Shown: one piece after another, positions 1-8,895 of the stretch
Position numbering within the stretch: position 1 is the stretch's first letter
Layout: the number at the start of each line of letters is the position of its first letter
Assembly: GCF_046054165.1 (NCBI RefSeq)
Contig: NZ_JBFNXK010000009.1
Coordinates: 62,001-126,000, forward strand
DNA: 64,000 nucleotides
DNA from: Celerinatantimonas sp046054165
GTDB lineage: Bacteria > Pseudomonadota > Gammaproteobacteria > Enterobacterales > Celerinatantimonadaceae
Direction: 5' to 3'
Made by a program: the position numbers and the translations under genes
The notes under the pieces: model-generated
Seen by the model: only the letters and a program-made list of their open reading frames with translations
Database searches by the model: none
Told to the model about the DNA's origin: nothing

Positions 1-927
1 CCCCCAGTGAACGCCAAAAATCACGATAATTTGCCAAACGCCGCCAATAACCGCAGCCGCCAATGGCGGAAATAAGGCATACAGCCAGTTGTATCCTTGC
101 GCAATCCAGGTAGCAATTTCTGTAGTTACCGGACCAATCACGACCAGTGTCAACGGCACCATAATGGCCACACAGATCAACGGGGTAAATAAAGCTTTAA
201 CGACATCCGGTAAAATTCGTTCAACCCAGCGTTCAACCCAAGATAACCCCCAAACTAAAAATATCGGTGGTAATACCGATGAGGTATAAACCACTTTAGA
301 TAACGGTAATCCAGCAAAGGTGATCGATTGTCCCTGTGCAATCTCAGCCGCCATCTTGGCCCACTCTGGATTAATCAGTGCACAACAGCAAAAAACCGAA
401 ATAAATGGATTACATTTAAAATGTTTGGCTGCGGTAATCCCGATAAATACCGGGAGGAAACTAAAGGGGGTCCATGAAATAAAATTAAGAACATTAAAGG
501 CCCCGGTATGTATAAATTCCGGGAAAGCCAGTTTCGACAGAATTAAAATCCCCTGTAGGATCCCAGCGGCCGCCAAAATATAAATGACCGGCGCAAAAAT
601 GCCTGCCATCGCCGCAATCAATGAATCCAGAATCCCTTTTTTTGCGACATTGGCACTGGCCATCAAACTCACATTGACCAATCCAGATATGGCCTCATAA
701 ACATCACCGACATGAGTTCCAATAACAACCTGAAATTGTCCACCTGCCAAAATAACTGTAATCACGCCCGGCAATTTTTTAATCCGTTCAACAGCCGTGT
801 CCGGGCACGTTTTAAGCTCTAACCGAAGCCGGGTCGCACAACGGTTAATACTGACTAAATTAGCTTCTCCTCCTACCTCCTGGAGAATATCCTGTGCTAA
901 CTTCGAATAATCTCTTATTTTCGCCAT
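1..927 (-). CDS. PTS beta-glucoside-family EIIBC(A) permease, 3' end outside window
   Basis: Membrane permease of the sugar phosphotransferase system; it imports and phosphorylates a sugar, probably a beta-glucoside or similar disaccharide. The ATG at 927 is preceded by AAAGAGGGC, and the frame stays open for 309 codons to the window edge, so the C-terminus is missing. The N-terminal EIIB domain carries the phospho-acceptor Cys30 in NRCATRLR and the GGQFQVVIG motif. Hydrophobic EIIC segments follow, with the family pattern GVWQIIVIFGVHWG at the edge. Whether an EIIA domain follows cannot be seen. Two LacI-type operators lie just upstream and no RAT antiterminator is visible there, unlike the two other EIIBC genes of this window. 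Substrate is unknown. Confidence 0.88.
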   Translation of the reverse strand, partial: MAKIRDYSKLAQDILQEVGGEANLVSINRCATRLRLELKTCPDTAVERIKKLPGVITVILAGGQFQVVIGTHVGDVYEAISGLVNVSLMASANVAKKGILDSLIAAMAGIFAPVIYILAAAGILQGILILSKLAFPEFIHTGAFNVLNFISWTPFSFLPVFIGITAAKHFKCNPFISVFCCCALINPEWAKMAAEIAQGQSITFAGLPLSKVVYTSSVLPPIFLVWGLSWVERWVERILPDVVKALFTPLICVAIMVPLTLVVIGPVTTEIATWIAQGYNWLYALFPPLAAAVIGGVWQIIVIFGVHWG

Positions 928-954
928 GATGCCCTCTTTATTCGAATAAGTTTA

Positions 955-968
955 TGAAACCGATTTCA
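955..968. promoter_or_regulatory. LacI-family operator-like palindrome, site 1
   Basis: TGAAACCGATTTCA is a near-perfect inverted repeat with the central CG typical of LacI/GalR-family operators. It sits 28 bp upstream of the PTS permease ATG at 927. The cognate regulator is not in the window. Confidence 0.6.
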
Positions 969-990
969 AACATGAATTTGAACCCATCGC

Positions 991-1008
991 TTTGCAACCG
1001 GTTTCAAA
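991..1008. promoter_or_regulatory. LacI-family operator-like palindrome, site 2
   Basis: TTTGCAACCGGTTTCAAA is an inverted repeat with central CCGG, of the same type as the site at 955-968. Centre-to-centre distance is 38 bp. Two such sites suggest control of the permease at 1-927 by a LacI-family repressor. Confidence 0.6.
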
Positions 1009-1019
1009 TAGAGGTGTGC

Positions 1020-1853
1020 GACTGATCGCTATTTGATGAAGTTATTTGTAAGAAATGAGCGGCAAGATCACAGAATGTGATAAGCCTTAAAAACCATCCT
1101 GATAGGATCAAGCAAAGGTCATATCCGATGCCATTTATCCGGAGCACCCAGCGTCTTTGGGATGCGAAAAGCCATAGCTCTCGATACAAAATTACCGGCT
1201 GCGGGCCACCCCTGAAAATCGTGATCACGCAGCATCGATGCAGCGTCGTCATCTTTCTGGAGCTACCATTGGGACTCATGAGTTCTCGCTATAATTCATA
1301 ACTTTTTATTACAACTCATTCCGTTGCATTACTTTAAATAAAACATTTATTCTACAAATAATAACCTGTTGCAAACATCGTCATACAAAATACAACCGTT
1401 ACAGTTAATATAGGTGGGTTTAAGCTATCGCAAGCTACCTCATCGCCTTAATGATCCATATAACGCTAACGCGCGAAGATGACGGAAGCGAGAGCCAGCT
1501 CAAGTATTTAACAAGTTATTTATAAGATAATCACATATATTTAAAGACTTCTTGTATGTGCTCTATGTTCAGTGGTTGAGCATCTGATTCTGAACTATGT
1601 TTTCATCCCAATTACGGCCTGAAAGCATGATCTCAACTGTCTGAATAGGCCTTAGGAGTAAAGCTGAAAGTTAGCGGTGGTGAATCCGATAGAATTGCAG
1701 TGTTTGGCCACATTTATCTGCACATGGCCGACATGTTATAGCTGCTTCTCCCCTTTCACTTTCTGTCTGACTGCTGTTTATAACGATGGATGAAAGATTA
1801 TCTCAGGTAATCACCGCATCCTAACAATAACGAGATAGATAAAGGAGAATGCC
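1020..1853. other. Long intergenic region, no gene recognised
   Basis: It separates the divergent PTS permease and the aldehyde dehydrogenase. The short open frames here have no ribosome site and no recognisable protein. A weak hairpin (GGCCA ... TGGCC, about 1707-1730) is the only structure seen. Promoters for both flanking genes must lie in or near it. Confidence 0.4.
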
Positions 1854-3245
1854 ATGGCTTACGCCACTACCAATCCTTATACAGGGGAACTCATTAAAAC
1901 GTTTCCGGATGCAACTGATGAAGAAGTCAGTCAGGCATTGGAAACCGGGCATGCCGCTTTTCTCGAATGGAAAACGACTAGTTTTGAAACCCGTCGGACA
2001 ATTCTTCAAAAAGCCGCCGACTTGCTTCGTCAGGATTCCACCAAATACGCAAAATTACTCACTCTCGAAATGGGTAAACTCTTAGCTGAAGCCGAAGGTG
2101 AAGTTGAACTCTCCGCTAAAATTCTCGAATACTACGTCCAGAATGCCGAAAAACTTTTAGCACCGGAACCCCTTCCTGTTGAAGATCCAGCCGAAGGCCA
2201 AGCCGAACTCGTCCATGAACCGTTAGGGATCATTCTGGCCATTGAACCTTGGAACTTCCCATTTTATCAAATCGCCCGTATTCTGGCGCCCCAACTATCG
2301 GCCGGAAACGTATTGCTCCTTAAACACGCTTCGAACGTTCCCCAATGTGCCCATGCATTTGAACAACTAATGCTAGATGCCGGGTTACCGAAAGGTTGCT
2401 TTAAAAATCTGTACGCGACTCGTTCTCAAATCGAAATGATCCTGAATGACCGCCGGGTACACGGTGTGGCCCTGACCGGTTCAGAAGGCGCTGGGGCGAT
2501 TGTCGCATCGCAAGCCGCCAAAGCGCTGAAAAAATCCACTATGGAACTGGGTGGCGCCGATGCATTTGTGATCCTAAAAGATGCCGATCTTCCCAAAACG
2601 ACCCAGTGGGCTGTTTTTGGTCGTCACTGGAACGGCGGACAGGTCTGCGTTTCCTCAAAACGAATGATTGTCGTAGACGATGTTTATGATGAATTTTTAA
2701 AAGGTTATCAAGAAGGTGTAGCGGCTTTGAAAATCGGCGATCCGATGGATCCAGCCACTACTCTGGCGCCACTTTCATCCAAAGGGGCTGCTGATGAAGT
2801 GCGTCATCAGATTCAAGAAGCGGTCGCCCATGGTGCAACCGCAACTGAAGTTGGCCCGAAAGTTCCTGAAGATACCGCGTTCGTTCAGCCAACTATTCTG
2901 ACTGGCTTAACACCAGATAATCCAGCCTACTACTGGGAATTCTTCGGTCCAGTATCCTTAATCTTTAAAGCCAAAGATGAAGCAGAAGCCATTGCCATAG
3001 CGAATGATTCTCCATTTGGTCTGGGGGGGTCCGTTTTCACTCAGGATCTGAAACATGGTAAAGAAGTCGCACAGCAAATTTCAACCGGGATGGTTTTCGT
3101 CAACCACCCAACCATGGTGAAAGCCGATTTGCCATTTGGTGGTATTCGCCGCTCCGGTTATGGCCGGGAGTTACTGGGCTTAGGCCTGAAAGAGTTTGTA
3201 AACCACAAACTGATCGACGTCGTTGATATCGATGCTCCATTCTAA
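1854..3245 (+). CDS. NAD(P)-dependent succinate-semialdehyde dehydrogenase-like aldehyde dehydrogenase
   Basis: Cytoplasmic aldehyde dehydrogenase oxidising an aldehyde to its acid with NAD(P). Its length of 463 aa and overall pattern are closest to the Sad/YneI type of succinate-semialdehyde dehydrogenase. Visible motifs are EPWNFP (Asn134), the cofactor-site LLLKHAS (Lys157), the general base Glu231 in MELGGADAF, and the nucleophile Cys265 in GGQVCVSSKR. The start is set by AAAGGAG eight bases upstream of the ATG. It is a single-gene unit followed by a strong terminator. The true substrate could be another semialdehyde or short aldehyde; the neighbours give no hint. Confidence 0.88.
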   Translation: MAYATTNPYTGELIKTFPDATDEEVSQALETGHAAFLEWKTTSFETRRTILQKAADLLRQDSTKYAKLLTLEMGKLLAEAEGEVELSAKILEYYVQNAEKLLAPEPLPVEDPAEGQAELVHEPLGIILAIEPWNFPFYQIARILAPQLSAGNVLLLKHASNVPQCAHAFEQLMLDAGLPKGCFKNLYATRSQIEMILNDRRVHGVALTGSEGAGAIVASQAAKALKKSTMELGGADAFVILKDADLPKTTQWAVFGRHWNGGQVCVSSKRMIVVDDVYDEFLKGYQEGVAALKIGDPMDPATTLAPLSSKGAADEVRHQIQEAVAHGATATEVGPKVPEDTAFVQPTILTGLTPDNPAYYWEFFGPVSLIFKAKDEAEAIAIANDSPFGLGGSVFTQDLKHGKEVAQQISTGMVFVNHPTMVKADLPFGGIRRSGYGRELLGLGLKEFVNHKLIDVVDIDAPF

Positions 3246-3268
3246 TGCTCCTAAATGATTCACCGATC

Positions 3269-3298
3269 AAAAGAGCCGCTGTTGCGGCTCTTTTCTTT
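3269..3298 (+). terminator. Intrinsic terminator after the aldehyde dehydrogenase
   Basis: An 11-bp perfect stem (AAAAGAGCCGC / GCGGCTCTTTT) with a TGTT loop runs into a T-rich tail, 24 nt after the stop codon. Confidence 0.9.
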
Positions 3299-3341
3299 GA
3301 TAGATACCCGCATTGCAAGCAGGATAGATGCGGCCTTTAGC

Positions 3342-3659
3342 TCAGGCCATTGTGGTCCCCTCTTTTTCAGCATGGGCGACATAAACAGAATCTTCCAATG
3401 CGGCAATCGTATGCACCTTATCCTGAGGAATTTTTAATTTTTGTCCGGCCTGTAGTTGCTTGCGATTAATCGCTAATGTTCCCTGTAAGACTTCTATTTT
3501 TTCCCATCCCGGATGCGAGTGTGCCGGTAAAGCACACGCTTTAGCCATTTTGACAACATAGACCGCTTGAGCAATATCCTGCCGATGGATCACACTGAAA
3601 AAAATGCCTTCAAACTGGCTGGGTTGCCAGTGATCAATTTTAGAAAGATCAATCTGCAT
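3342..3659 (-). CDS. Small cupin-domain protein
   Basis: Protein of 105 aa with one cupin beta-barrel. Motif 1 resembles LPAHSHPGWEKIEVLQG (metal-binding His-x-His and a Glu), followed by a gap and a short second motif around DKVHTIAALED. Such proteins bind a metal and act as small enzymes or sensors; the substrate cannot be read from the sequence. I chose the ATG at 3659, which has GGGAGG five bases upstream; a TTG one codon earlier is possible. It is separated from the flanking genes and may be monocistronic. Confidence 0.75.
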   Translation of the reverse strand: MQIDLSKIDHWQPSQFEGIFFSVIHRQDIAQAVYVVKMAKACALPAHSHPGWEKIEVLQGTLAINRKQLQAGQKLKIPQDKVHTIAALEDSVYVAHAEKEGTTMA

Positions 3660-3778
3660 CAAACCTCCCTCCCCTCATAACGCCTCTCAAGACTGCGGAT
3701 CAAGATCACCCAGTCTTTTATCATTCTCTTGTAAAGACAATACGCTATCGAGGAAGGCGGCGTCCATTCCAATCAATA

Positions 3779-3809
3779 GCTCCATCGCAACATTTTGCCG
3801 CGATGGAGC
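3779..3809 (-). terminator. Hairpin downstream of eptA, possible terminator
   Basis: A perfect 10-bp stem (GCTCCATCGC / GCGATGGAGC) with an 11-nt loop lies 49 nt past the eptA stop. It has no clear T tract, so it may terminate poorly or serve only as a 3' stabilising hairpin. Confidence 0.5.
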
Positions 3810-3857
3810 CTCATGAATAGATGAATACTGAACATTATCAAGACGAAGAACAGCTAT

Positions 3858-5495
3858 TTAGTTCTTCCGACACCGAGAGAAGATGTCCTGCGCTGGTCGA
3901 TATACCGATGTTTGCACATCCATAATCCCCAGTAACGAATCAAAGATGTTGTCTTGGCTCTGTCCACCTTCATCTGCAACTGATTTAAGACAACTACGAT
4001 TTAATTGCTTCGCTTGGATCAAGCCATCAGAAAACCACATCATTAAAGGAACATGAGTTTGATACTTCGGCGCAAACCGGTAAGGTGCGCCATGCAGGAA
4101 TAACCCATCTTCGCCTAATGACTCGCCATGATCGGATATATAAATCACGCCAACATTATAGTGATCTTGCAGCGATTTAAGCTTTTCAATCACCTGATTA
4201 AACACATAATCGGTATAGCGCAGCGTATTATCATAAGTATTCACGATCTCTTGAACCGAACAGTTTTCAATATCGGCTCGCTGACAATCCGGCTGGAAAT
4301 GCGCCATTGACTTCGGATAACGCTGGAAATAAGTGGGACCATGACTGCCGATTAAATGTAGAAAAATAGCCCGGTTTCCCTTCATGGCATTAATTTCCTG
4401 ATCCAAATCCGTCAACAGTGCCATATCATAACAGGTACGTCCATTACACAGAGGGTTACTCTTATCCACCGTTAATTCAACTTTCTGGATCCCTTGGGCC
4501 ACATGTTTATCCCCCCCGTCATTTTCTTTCCAGAGGAGATCGATGCCAGCACGCTTCATAATATCGATCGCATTATCCTGATGATCGGCCAAATCTCGAT
4601 CAAACTTCGTACGATTCATATGTGAGAACATACACGGAACCGAAATAGCCGTCGCCGTTCCGCAACTCGCTACATTTTTAAAGTTATAGGTCGACTGGCC
4701 CTGCGAATAAGGCGTGGTATTCCGTGCATAACCATTAAACGAAAAATTCTGAGCCCGCGCAGTTTCCCCCACCATAAAAATCAATACGGTTGGTTTTTGC
4801 TGTGCCAGTTGCAATGCTGCGGTAGATTGATGCGCGTCTTCTCCCAAAAATTGATAAGGAATCGGCGCCGAAAAATATTCTTTTCTCAGATAACGATAGC
4901 TATTGTGAATAAACGCTGTGGGTACAATCCGATCCGCAATAAAGCGATTATTACGCACAACCGAGGCGTAATCCTGATAAAAGAAGAAAGCAATCACCAG
5001 AATACCTACGACAGAAGCCGCAACATAAATGATTTTTTTCAGACAGAAAATAATGATCGATTCCCGCTTGATCGGCCACACCGCCAATAGATAAGCCGGA
5101 AGGATCCCCAGCAGCAAGAACCAGATAAACGAATAGGCGCTAAAATAAGACGAAGCTTCGCTGCTGTTAGTTTCAAACAGGTTACGGATCATCGACTTAT
5201 CAAAGATGATGCCATAGTTAAACTCAGCGTAACTCAGCAAACTAGAAACAATCAGGATCAGAATAAAAAACGGTTTAATTAAATAAGGCCAGCTCAACAC
5301 ATTAAATAATATATTGAGTGCCAATATAAAGAATATCGGAACGGAAATAGCAAACCCAATACTAAAATTATCCAGGCTGGATAATATTTTATGGAGATCA
5401 CTATAGACCGGGACATTCAAAATTAAAGAGAAAAATGTGGCTAACACCAATGTCATATTGGCATTAGATAACCGAAATCGTGCTAATAATTTCAT
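3858..5495 (-). CDS. eptA: Lipid A phosphoethanolamine transferase EptA
   Basis: Inner-membrane enzyme that transfers phosphoethanolamine from phosphatidylethanolamine to lipid A, lowering surface charge and giving polymyxin resistance in the family. At 545 aa it has five N-terminal transmembrane helices (within residues 15-170) and a periplasmic alkaline-phosphatase-like domain. The metal ligand Glu244 lies in MVGETARA, the catalytic Thr280 in ASCGTATA, and the metal pair Asp455-His456 in ISDHGESLG. It overlaps dgkA by 4 nt (ATGA), so the two are translationally coupled. A PmrA box upstream of dgkA and the pmrAB genes nearby agree with this role. Confidence 0.95.
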   Translation of the reverse strand: MKLLARFRLSNANMTLVLATFFSLILNVPVYSDLHKILSSLDNFSIGFAISVPIFFILALNILFNVLSWPYLIKPFFILILIVSSLLSYAEFNYGIIFDKSMIRNLFETNSSEASSYFSAYSFIWFLLLGILPAYLLAVWPIKRESIIIFCLKKIIYVAASVVGILVIAFFFYQDYASVVRNNRFIADRIVPTAFIHNSYRYLRKEYFSAPIPYQFLGEDAHQSTAALQLAQQKPTVLIFMVGETARAQNFSFNGYARNTTPYSQGQSTYNFKNVASCGTATAISVPCMFSHMNRTKFDRDLADHQDNAIDIMKRAGIDLLWKENDGGDKHVAQGIQKVELTVDKSNPLCNGRTCYDMALLTDLDQEINAMKGNRAIFLHLIGSHGPTYFQRYPKSMAHFQPDCQRADIENCSVQEIVNTYDNTLRYTDYVFNQVIEKLKSLQDHYNVGVIYISDHGESLGEDGLFLHGAPYRFAPKYQTHVPLMMWFSDGLIQAKQLNRSCLKSVADEGGQSQDNIFDSLLGIMDVQTSVYRPAQDIFSRCRKN

Positions 5496-5860
5496 CGTAC
5501 GACCAGAATCAAAACCCAGGTAAGAATAGCCAGACAGATCGCAACCAACACCGCTGCTGACCCTAAATCTTTCGCTAAACCGCTTAACTCATGCCAATCC
5601 GGACCGATGCGATCCACCACAGCCTCAATCGCTGAATTTAGGAGCTCACAAATGATGACGCCCACCAAACTAGATATCATTAAAATCTGTTCCACCACAG
5701 TAACGGGCAGAAAAAAAGAAATAATAATCAATGGGATAGCGACCATCACCTCCTGACGAAAAGCAGCCTCATTTTTCCAGGCAAAACGAAATCCCTGAAT
5801 TGAATAACGGGTTGCATAAATAATTCGGCTCACGCCAGTTCGCGTATGTGCTTGGTGCAT
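5492..5860 (-). CDS. dgkA: Diacylglycerol kinase DgkA
   Basis: Small trimeric inner-membrane kinase that phosphorylates diacylglycerol to phosphatidic acid. At 122 aa it matches the family size. It carries KNEAAFRQE (residues 29-37) and the catalytic block CELLNSAIEAVVDRIG with Glu72, Asn75 and Glu79, plus three transmembrane helices. A perfect AAGGAGG precedes the ATG. It is the first gene of dgkA-eptA. The pairing makes sense because EptA releases diacylglycerol when it uses phosphatidylethanolamine as donor, and DgkA recycles it. It is probably under PmrA control through the box at 5978-5994. Confidence 0.95.
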   Translation of the reverse strand: MHQAHTRTGVSRIIYATRYSIQGFRFAWKNEAAFRQEVMVAIPLIIISFFLPVTVVEQILMISSLVGVIICELLNSAIEAVVDRIGPDWHELSGLAKDLGSAAVLVAICLAILTWVLILVVR

Positions 5861-5977
5861 AGCTACCTCCTTAACTTAAGCTATGGATCCTTGGCTCAAT
5901 AAAACGATGGCAAGTTGTTGATTATTCTCTTCATCATAACAACCGCCATAGTTAGCCCCATATCGTAATAAACAACT

Positions 5978-5994
5978 CTTAAGATAAACTTAAG
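5978..5994 (-). promoter_or_regulatory. PmrA (BasR) box upstream of dgkA-eptA
   Basis: CTTAAG-N5-CTTAAG is an exact direct repeat with 11-nt period, matching the known PmrA consensus YTTAAK-N5-YTTAAK. It lies 117 nt upstream of the dgkA start. The same arrangement occurs at 12570-12586. The rest of the 5861-6179 gap is AT-rich and holds nothing else I can name. Confidence 0.8.
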
Positions 5995-6179
5995 AAACAG
6001 CCCTAAATAAAAGATAGTTTAAAAAAATATGACAGGACATAAATTTGATAAAAAATTTTTAAGAATATGCTTTTTAAACAACATGTTATTTATACATGTT
6101 TAAATGGAATATGAGAGATTCCGTAGTCGATTGATGCCAAAATGAAAGTAAATTATTAGATTTATTTTTAATTTGGAAC

Positions 6180-7649
6180 TTAAGTCGATTTTTTACTCAG
6201 AGTCACTAGGAACATGTTTTGCTGAACGATATCAAATGGCAACAGTTCAACCTGTCCGTGATGTAATTTAGCAATATCCCGGGTAATGGACATCCCCAAC
6301 CCGGCCCCGTCTCCCCGGCTGGGTTGTGCTCGATAAAAATTGTTAAAGATCTGCAGTCGTACCGACTCCGGGATGGCTGGGCCAGTATCACTCACCCGAA
6401 CCTCATAAGCAGCACCGATATCCCGGATATCAACCCGGATTTCACTGCCCATTCCCGAATAACGAATGGCATTATCAATGAGATTTGAAAACAAAACCTC
6501 CAGTAACGTCAAATCCCCTTCCATCCGTGACGATTCACTTTGTAAAACCAGTTCCTGCTGATTTTTTAATGCCACCGGAACCAAATACGCCATCACCTGT
6601 TGGACAACCTGCTGTAAATCCAGCGACCGATAATCCACCGAGCGAATGCCTTCAACCTTAGCCAACATCAATAATTGTTGAATTAACCGATCTGAACGCT
6701 CGATTCCTTGCAAAATATTTTGTAAATCATGTTGCAGTTCTTCCGGGGTACGACTGGACAAAGCATTTTCGGCATTGACCCGAAGAATCGTCAATGGCGT
6801 TTTCAGTTCATGTGCCGCCATCCGAGTGAAACGGCGCTCTCGCTGCCAAGCTTCGTTTAAACGATTCAGCAGTTGATTTAAAGTATCGACTAACGGTGCC
6901 AGTTCAAGTGTCGATTCACGGACCGTGACCTCATTGAGCTGATTGATATTCAATCCCCCAATCCGCTGCTGCAATTCACTGATCGGACGAAAATAACGAT
7001 TAATTAAAACGATAAAAAATAGCGCTAATAGCGGGATCAACAAAAACATCGGTAATGTTGTGGAAATCGCCAGCTTATGCATCATGTCCTGACGGATCTC
7101 CTGCTTTTCAGCCACAATAATGGTGTCATTCTGGGCCAATGTCACCAAGGGAGCATGATAAAGGAAATAACGCCACCGCTCTCCATTTAGCTTAAAGTAG
7201 CCAAATCCAGACTGATGAATATGATCCAAAACCGGTTTAATCTGATAGTGAGAGTTCCACATCAGTTGCCCGTTCCGGTAAAACTGAACCAGCAAGTTGA
7301 GTTCATAGGGGTGACCCAGCCCAGTCAGACGATCATCACTCACTCGGGACTGCTGTGTCAGCTCATCCATCCAGTGATTCAAACGGCCCTGTAATTTTTG
7401 GCGCTGTTCTTCGGTCATATCCGGTAATGTCAGCAATAATTGCTTCGCCGAACGCCCCAAACGCGCATCATAAACTTCCATAATTTCATGGCGCGCTTCG
7501 AAGTAGCTAAAGACCAATGAAATCATCAGCAATGAAGTTGTCACCGCAACGACTGAAATAATCAGCCGCCGTTTGATAGAATAGATTTTACTGGGGTGAT
7601 TTTTCAATAAGATAGCCGACTCCCCGAATATTCTTAATCGGAAAACCAT
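6180..7649 (-). CDS. pmrB: Sensor histidine kinase, PmrB-like
   Basis: Inner-membrane sensor of a two-component system. Counting from the ATG at 7649 it has TM1 (about 29-50), a periplasmic domain (50-195), TM2 (196-217), HAMP, and a dimerisation domain with the phospho-acceptor His280 in MAAHELKTPLT. An ATPase domain follows with N box SNLIDNAIRYSG and G boxes DTGPAIPE and GAGLGMSI. It is the last gene of the operon. The ATG start overlaps pmrA by 62 nt and has no ribosome site; a TTG at 7607, 11-12 nt after GGGGAGT, would shorten it by 14 residues and is at least as likely. The PmrB assignment rests on the neighbouring PmrA and PmrA boxes; QseC is the alternative. Confidence 0.85.
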   Translation of the reverse strand: MVFRLRIFGESAILLKNHPSKIYSIKRRLIISVVAVTTSLLMISLVFSYFEARHEIMEVYDARLGRSAKQLLLTLPDMTEEQRQKLQGRLNHWMDELTQQSRVSDDRLTGLGHPYELNLLVQFYRNGQLMWNSHYQIKPVLDHIHQSGFGYFKLNGERWRYFLYHAPLVTLAQNDTIIVAEKQEIRQDMMHKLAISTTLPMFLLIPLLALFFIVLINRYFRPISELQQRIGGLNINQLNEVTVRESTLELAPLVDTLNQLLNRLNEAWQRERRFTRMAAHELKTPLTILRVNAENALSSRTPEELQHDLQNILQGIERSDRLIQQLLMLAKVEGIRSVDYRSLDLQQVVQQVMAYLVPVALKNQQELVLQSESSRMEGDLTLLEVLFSNLIDNAIRYSGMGSEIRVDIRDIGAAYEVRVSDTGPAIPESVRLQIFNNFYRAQPSRGDGAGLGMSITRDIAKLHHGQVELLPFDIVQQNMFLVTLSKKST

Positions 7650-8253
7650 TCAGTTTTTTACGTAGATTATGGATATGCACTTCGATGGCGTTTTCTCCGG
7701 CTCCTTCATCCCAACCGTACAACACCTGTTGTAACTGCTCTTTACTTTGAACCCGCCCAGCCTGCATCACCAGACTAGAGAGTAATTTAAATTCATGATG
7801 AGTCAGCCGAACAACTTCCCCCTGATAAGTGACCGATTGTTCGGTCATCGAAAGCGTCAAATCACCAATTGAAACCAGCGGATCACTATATCCCGACTGG
7901 CGTCGGATCAATACCCGCAACCGCGCCATCAACTCTTCCAGAGCAAAGGGCTTCACCAGATAATCATCCGCACCAGCATCCAGCCCTTTCACTCGATCAT
8001 CGATGTCATCCCGAGCAGTTAAGATCAGGACCGGAAGCTGAAACTTCGCTTTTCGTAATTGAGCCAACACCTCCAGCCCATCGATATCCGGTAACGTTAA
8101 ATCCAAAATAATACAACTAAATGATTCCATCTTAAGCGCCGAGAGAACCCCGGCGCCATTTTGGAGCCAATCTACGGTATAGCCACAGCGGCTTAATGAA
8201 GTTTCCATCGACTGGCCTAAAAGCTGGTCATCCTCAACCAAAAGTAGTCGCAT
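7588..8253 (-). CDS. pmrA: OmpR-family response regulator, PmrA-like
   Basis: DNA-binding response regulator of 221 aa. The receiver domain has the acidic pocket EDD (7-9), the phospho-acceptor Asp51 in IILDLTLPD, and Lys101 in VKPF. A winged helix follows, with VRLTHHEFKLL and the recognition helix region NAIEVHIHNLRKKL. It starts 3 nt after the TPR gene stop and is followed by the kinase, so it is inside the long operon. Two perfect PmrA boxes in the region (5978-5994, 12570-12586) support a PmrA identity and predict autoregulation. The name QseB would fit the protein family almost as well. Confidence 0.88.
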   Translation of the reverse strand: MRLLLVEDDQLLGQSMETSLSRCGYTVDWLQNGAGVLSALKMESFSCIILDLTLPDIDGLEVLAQLRKAKFQLPVLILTARDDIDDRVKGLDAGADDYLVKPFALEELMARLRVLIRRQSGYSDPLVSIGDLTLSMTEQSVTYQGEVVRLTHHEFKLLSSLVMQAGRVQSKEQLQQVLYGWDEGAGENAIEVHIHNLRKKLNGFPIKNIRGVGYLIEKSPQ

Positions 8254-8256
8254 AAC

Positions 8257-8895
8257 TTATGACAATCCCTGTAATTTTTTCTGGATTTCGGCCCGGCGTC
8301 CTTGATCAGCAAGTGGTCGATTGGCACGAGGAGCAGCCTGTAAGGCTTTTAAGAAATAGCGCTTAGCCTGTTTTTTATCCCCTTGATCCAGTAAAAAATC
8401 AGCATAGAAAAAATTACTATCCAATCCATCCGGATTCATTTTTAAGGCTTGTTTGAGTAATTGTTTGGCTTTTTTATCGCTGCCAAAGCCAATCGGCCAA
8501 CCCGGAACCTGATAATACAACGCACCTAAGCTGGTATAAGCCGAACCGGATAAAGTTGAAGGGGCTGTATCGATCACCTGCTCTAGCAGTTTTTTAGCTT
8601 CTTTGACCAGTGATAAAGCCCCAATACCGCCTTTACTCCCCGCCAGCGAACTCAAATTAATCGCCAGCCAGACTTGAATTTCCGGATGTTCCGGCATGTT
8701 CTGGAGATCTTGCCGATTCCGGGCCACCAAATCCGTTAAACAACTCTGCTGAGCTTTATCTTTATGCACCTGATACTGACAAACCGCCCACTGGTGCTGC
8801 AAATATGTAAGTTCCGCCTCAGGTGAAAGCGACTGTGCCTGCACCCCATAACTCAGAGTGAATAAACCTAAGAAAATCACCCAATATTTTTTCAT
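8257..8895 (-). CDS. Exported TPR-repeat protein
   Basis: Protein of 212 aa with a clear Sec signal peptide (residues 1-20, cleavage after VQA) and helical repeats resembling tetratricopeptide units. The best unit is around residues 140-190, DSNFFYADFLLDQGDKKQAKRYF in part. A conserved-looking GSAYTSLGALYYQVPGW segment resembles the TAtT-type periplasmic TPR proteins. It probably acts as a periplasmic scaffold or ligand-binding partner. It overlaps the dehydrogenase gene by 4 nt and precedes pmrA by 3 nt, so it belongs to the PmrA-box operon. No specific function can be assigned. Confidence 0.75.
   Translation of the reverse strand: MKKYWVIFLGLFTLSYGVQAQSLSPEAELTYLQHQWAVCQYQVHKDKAQQSCLTDLVARNRQDLQNMPEHPEIQVWLAINLSSLAGSKGGIGALSLVKEAKKLLEQVIDTAPSTLSGSAYTSLGALYYQVPGWPIGFGSDKKAKQLLKQALKMNPDGLDSNFFYADFLLDQGDKKQAKRYFLKALQAAPRANRPLADQGRRAEIQKKLQGLS

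Noticed and set aside
1004..1301. Overlapping frames on both strands in the 928-1853 gap
   Set aside because: Neither has a ribosome site or recognisable sequence; each is cut by the LacI-type promoter region or lacks support.
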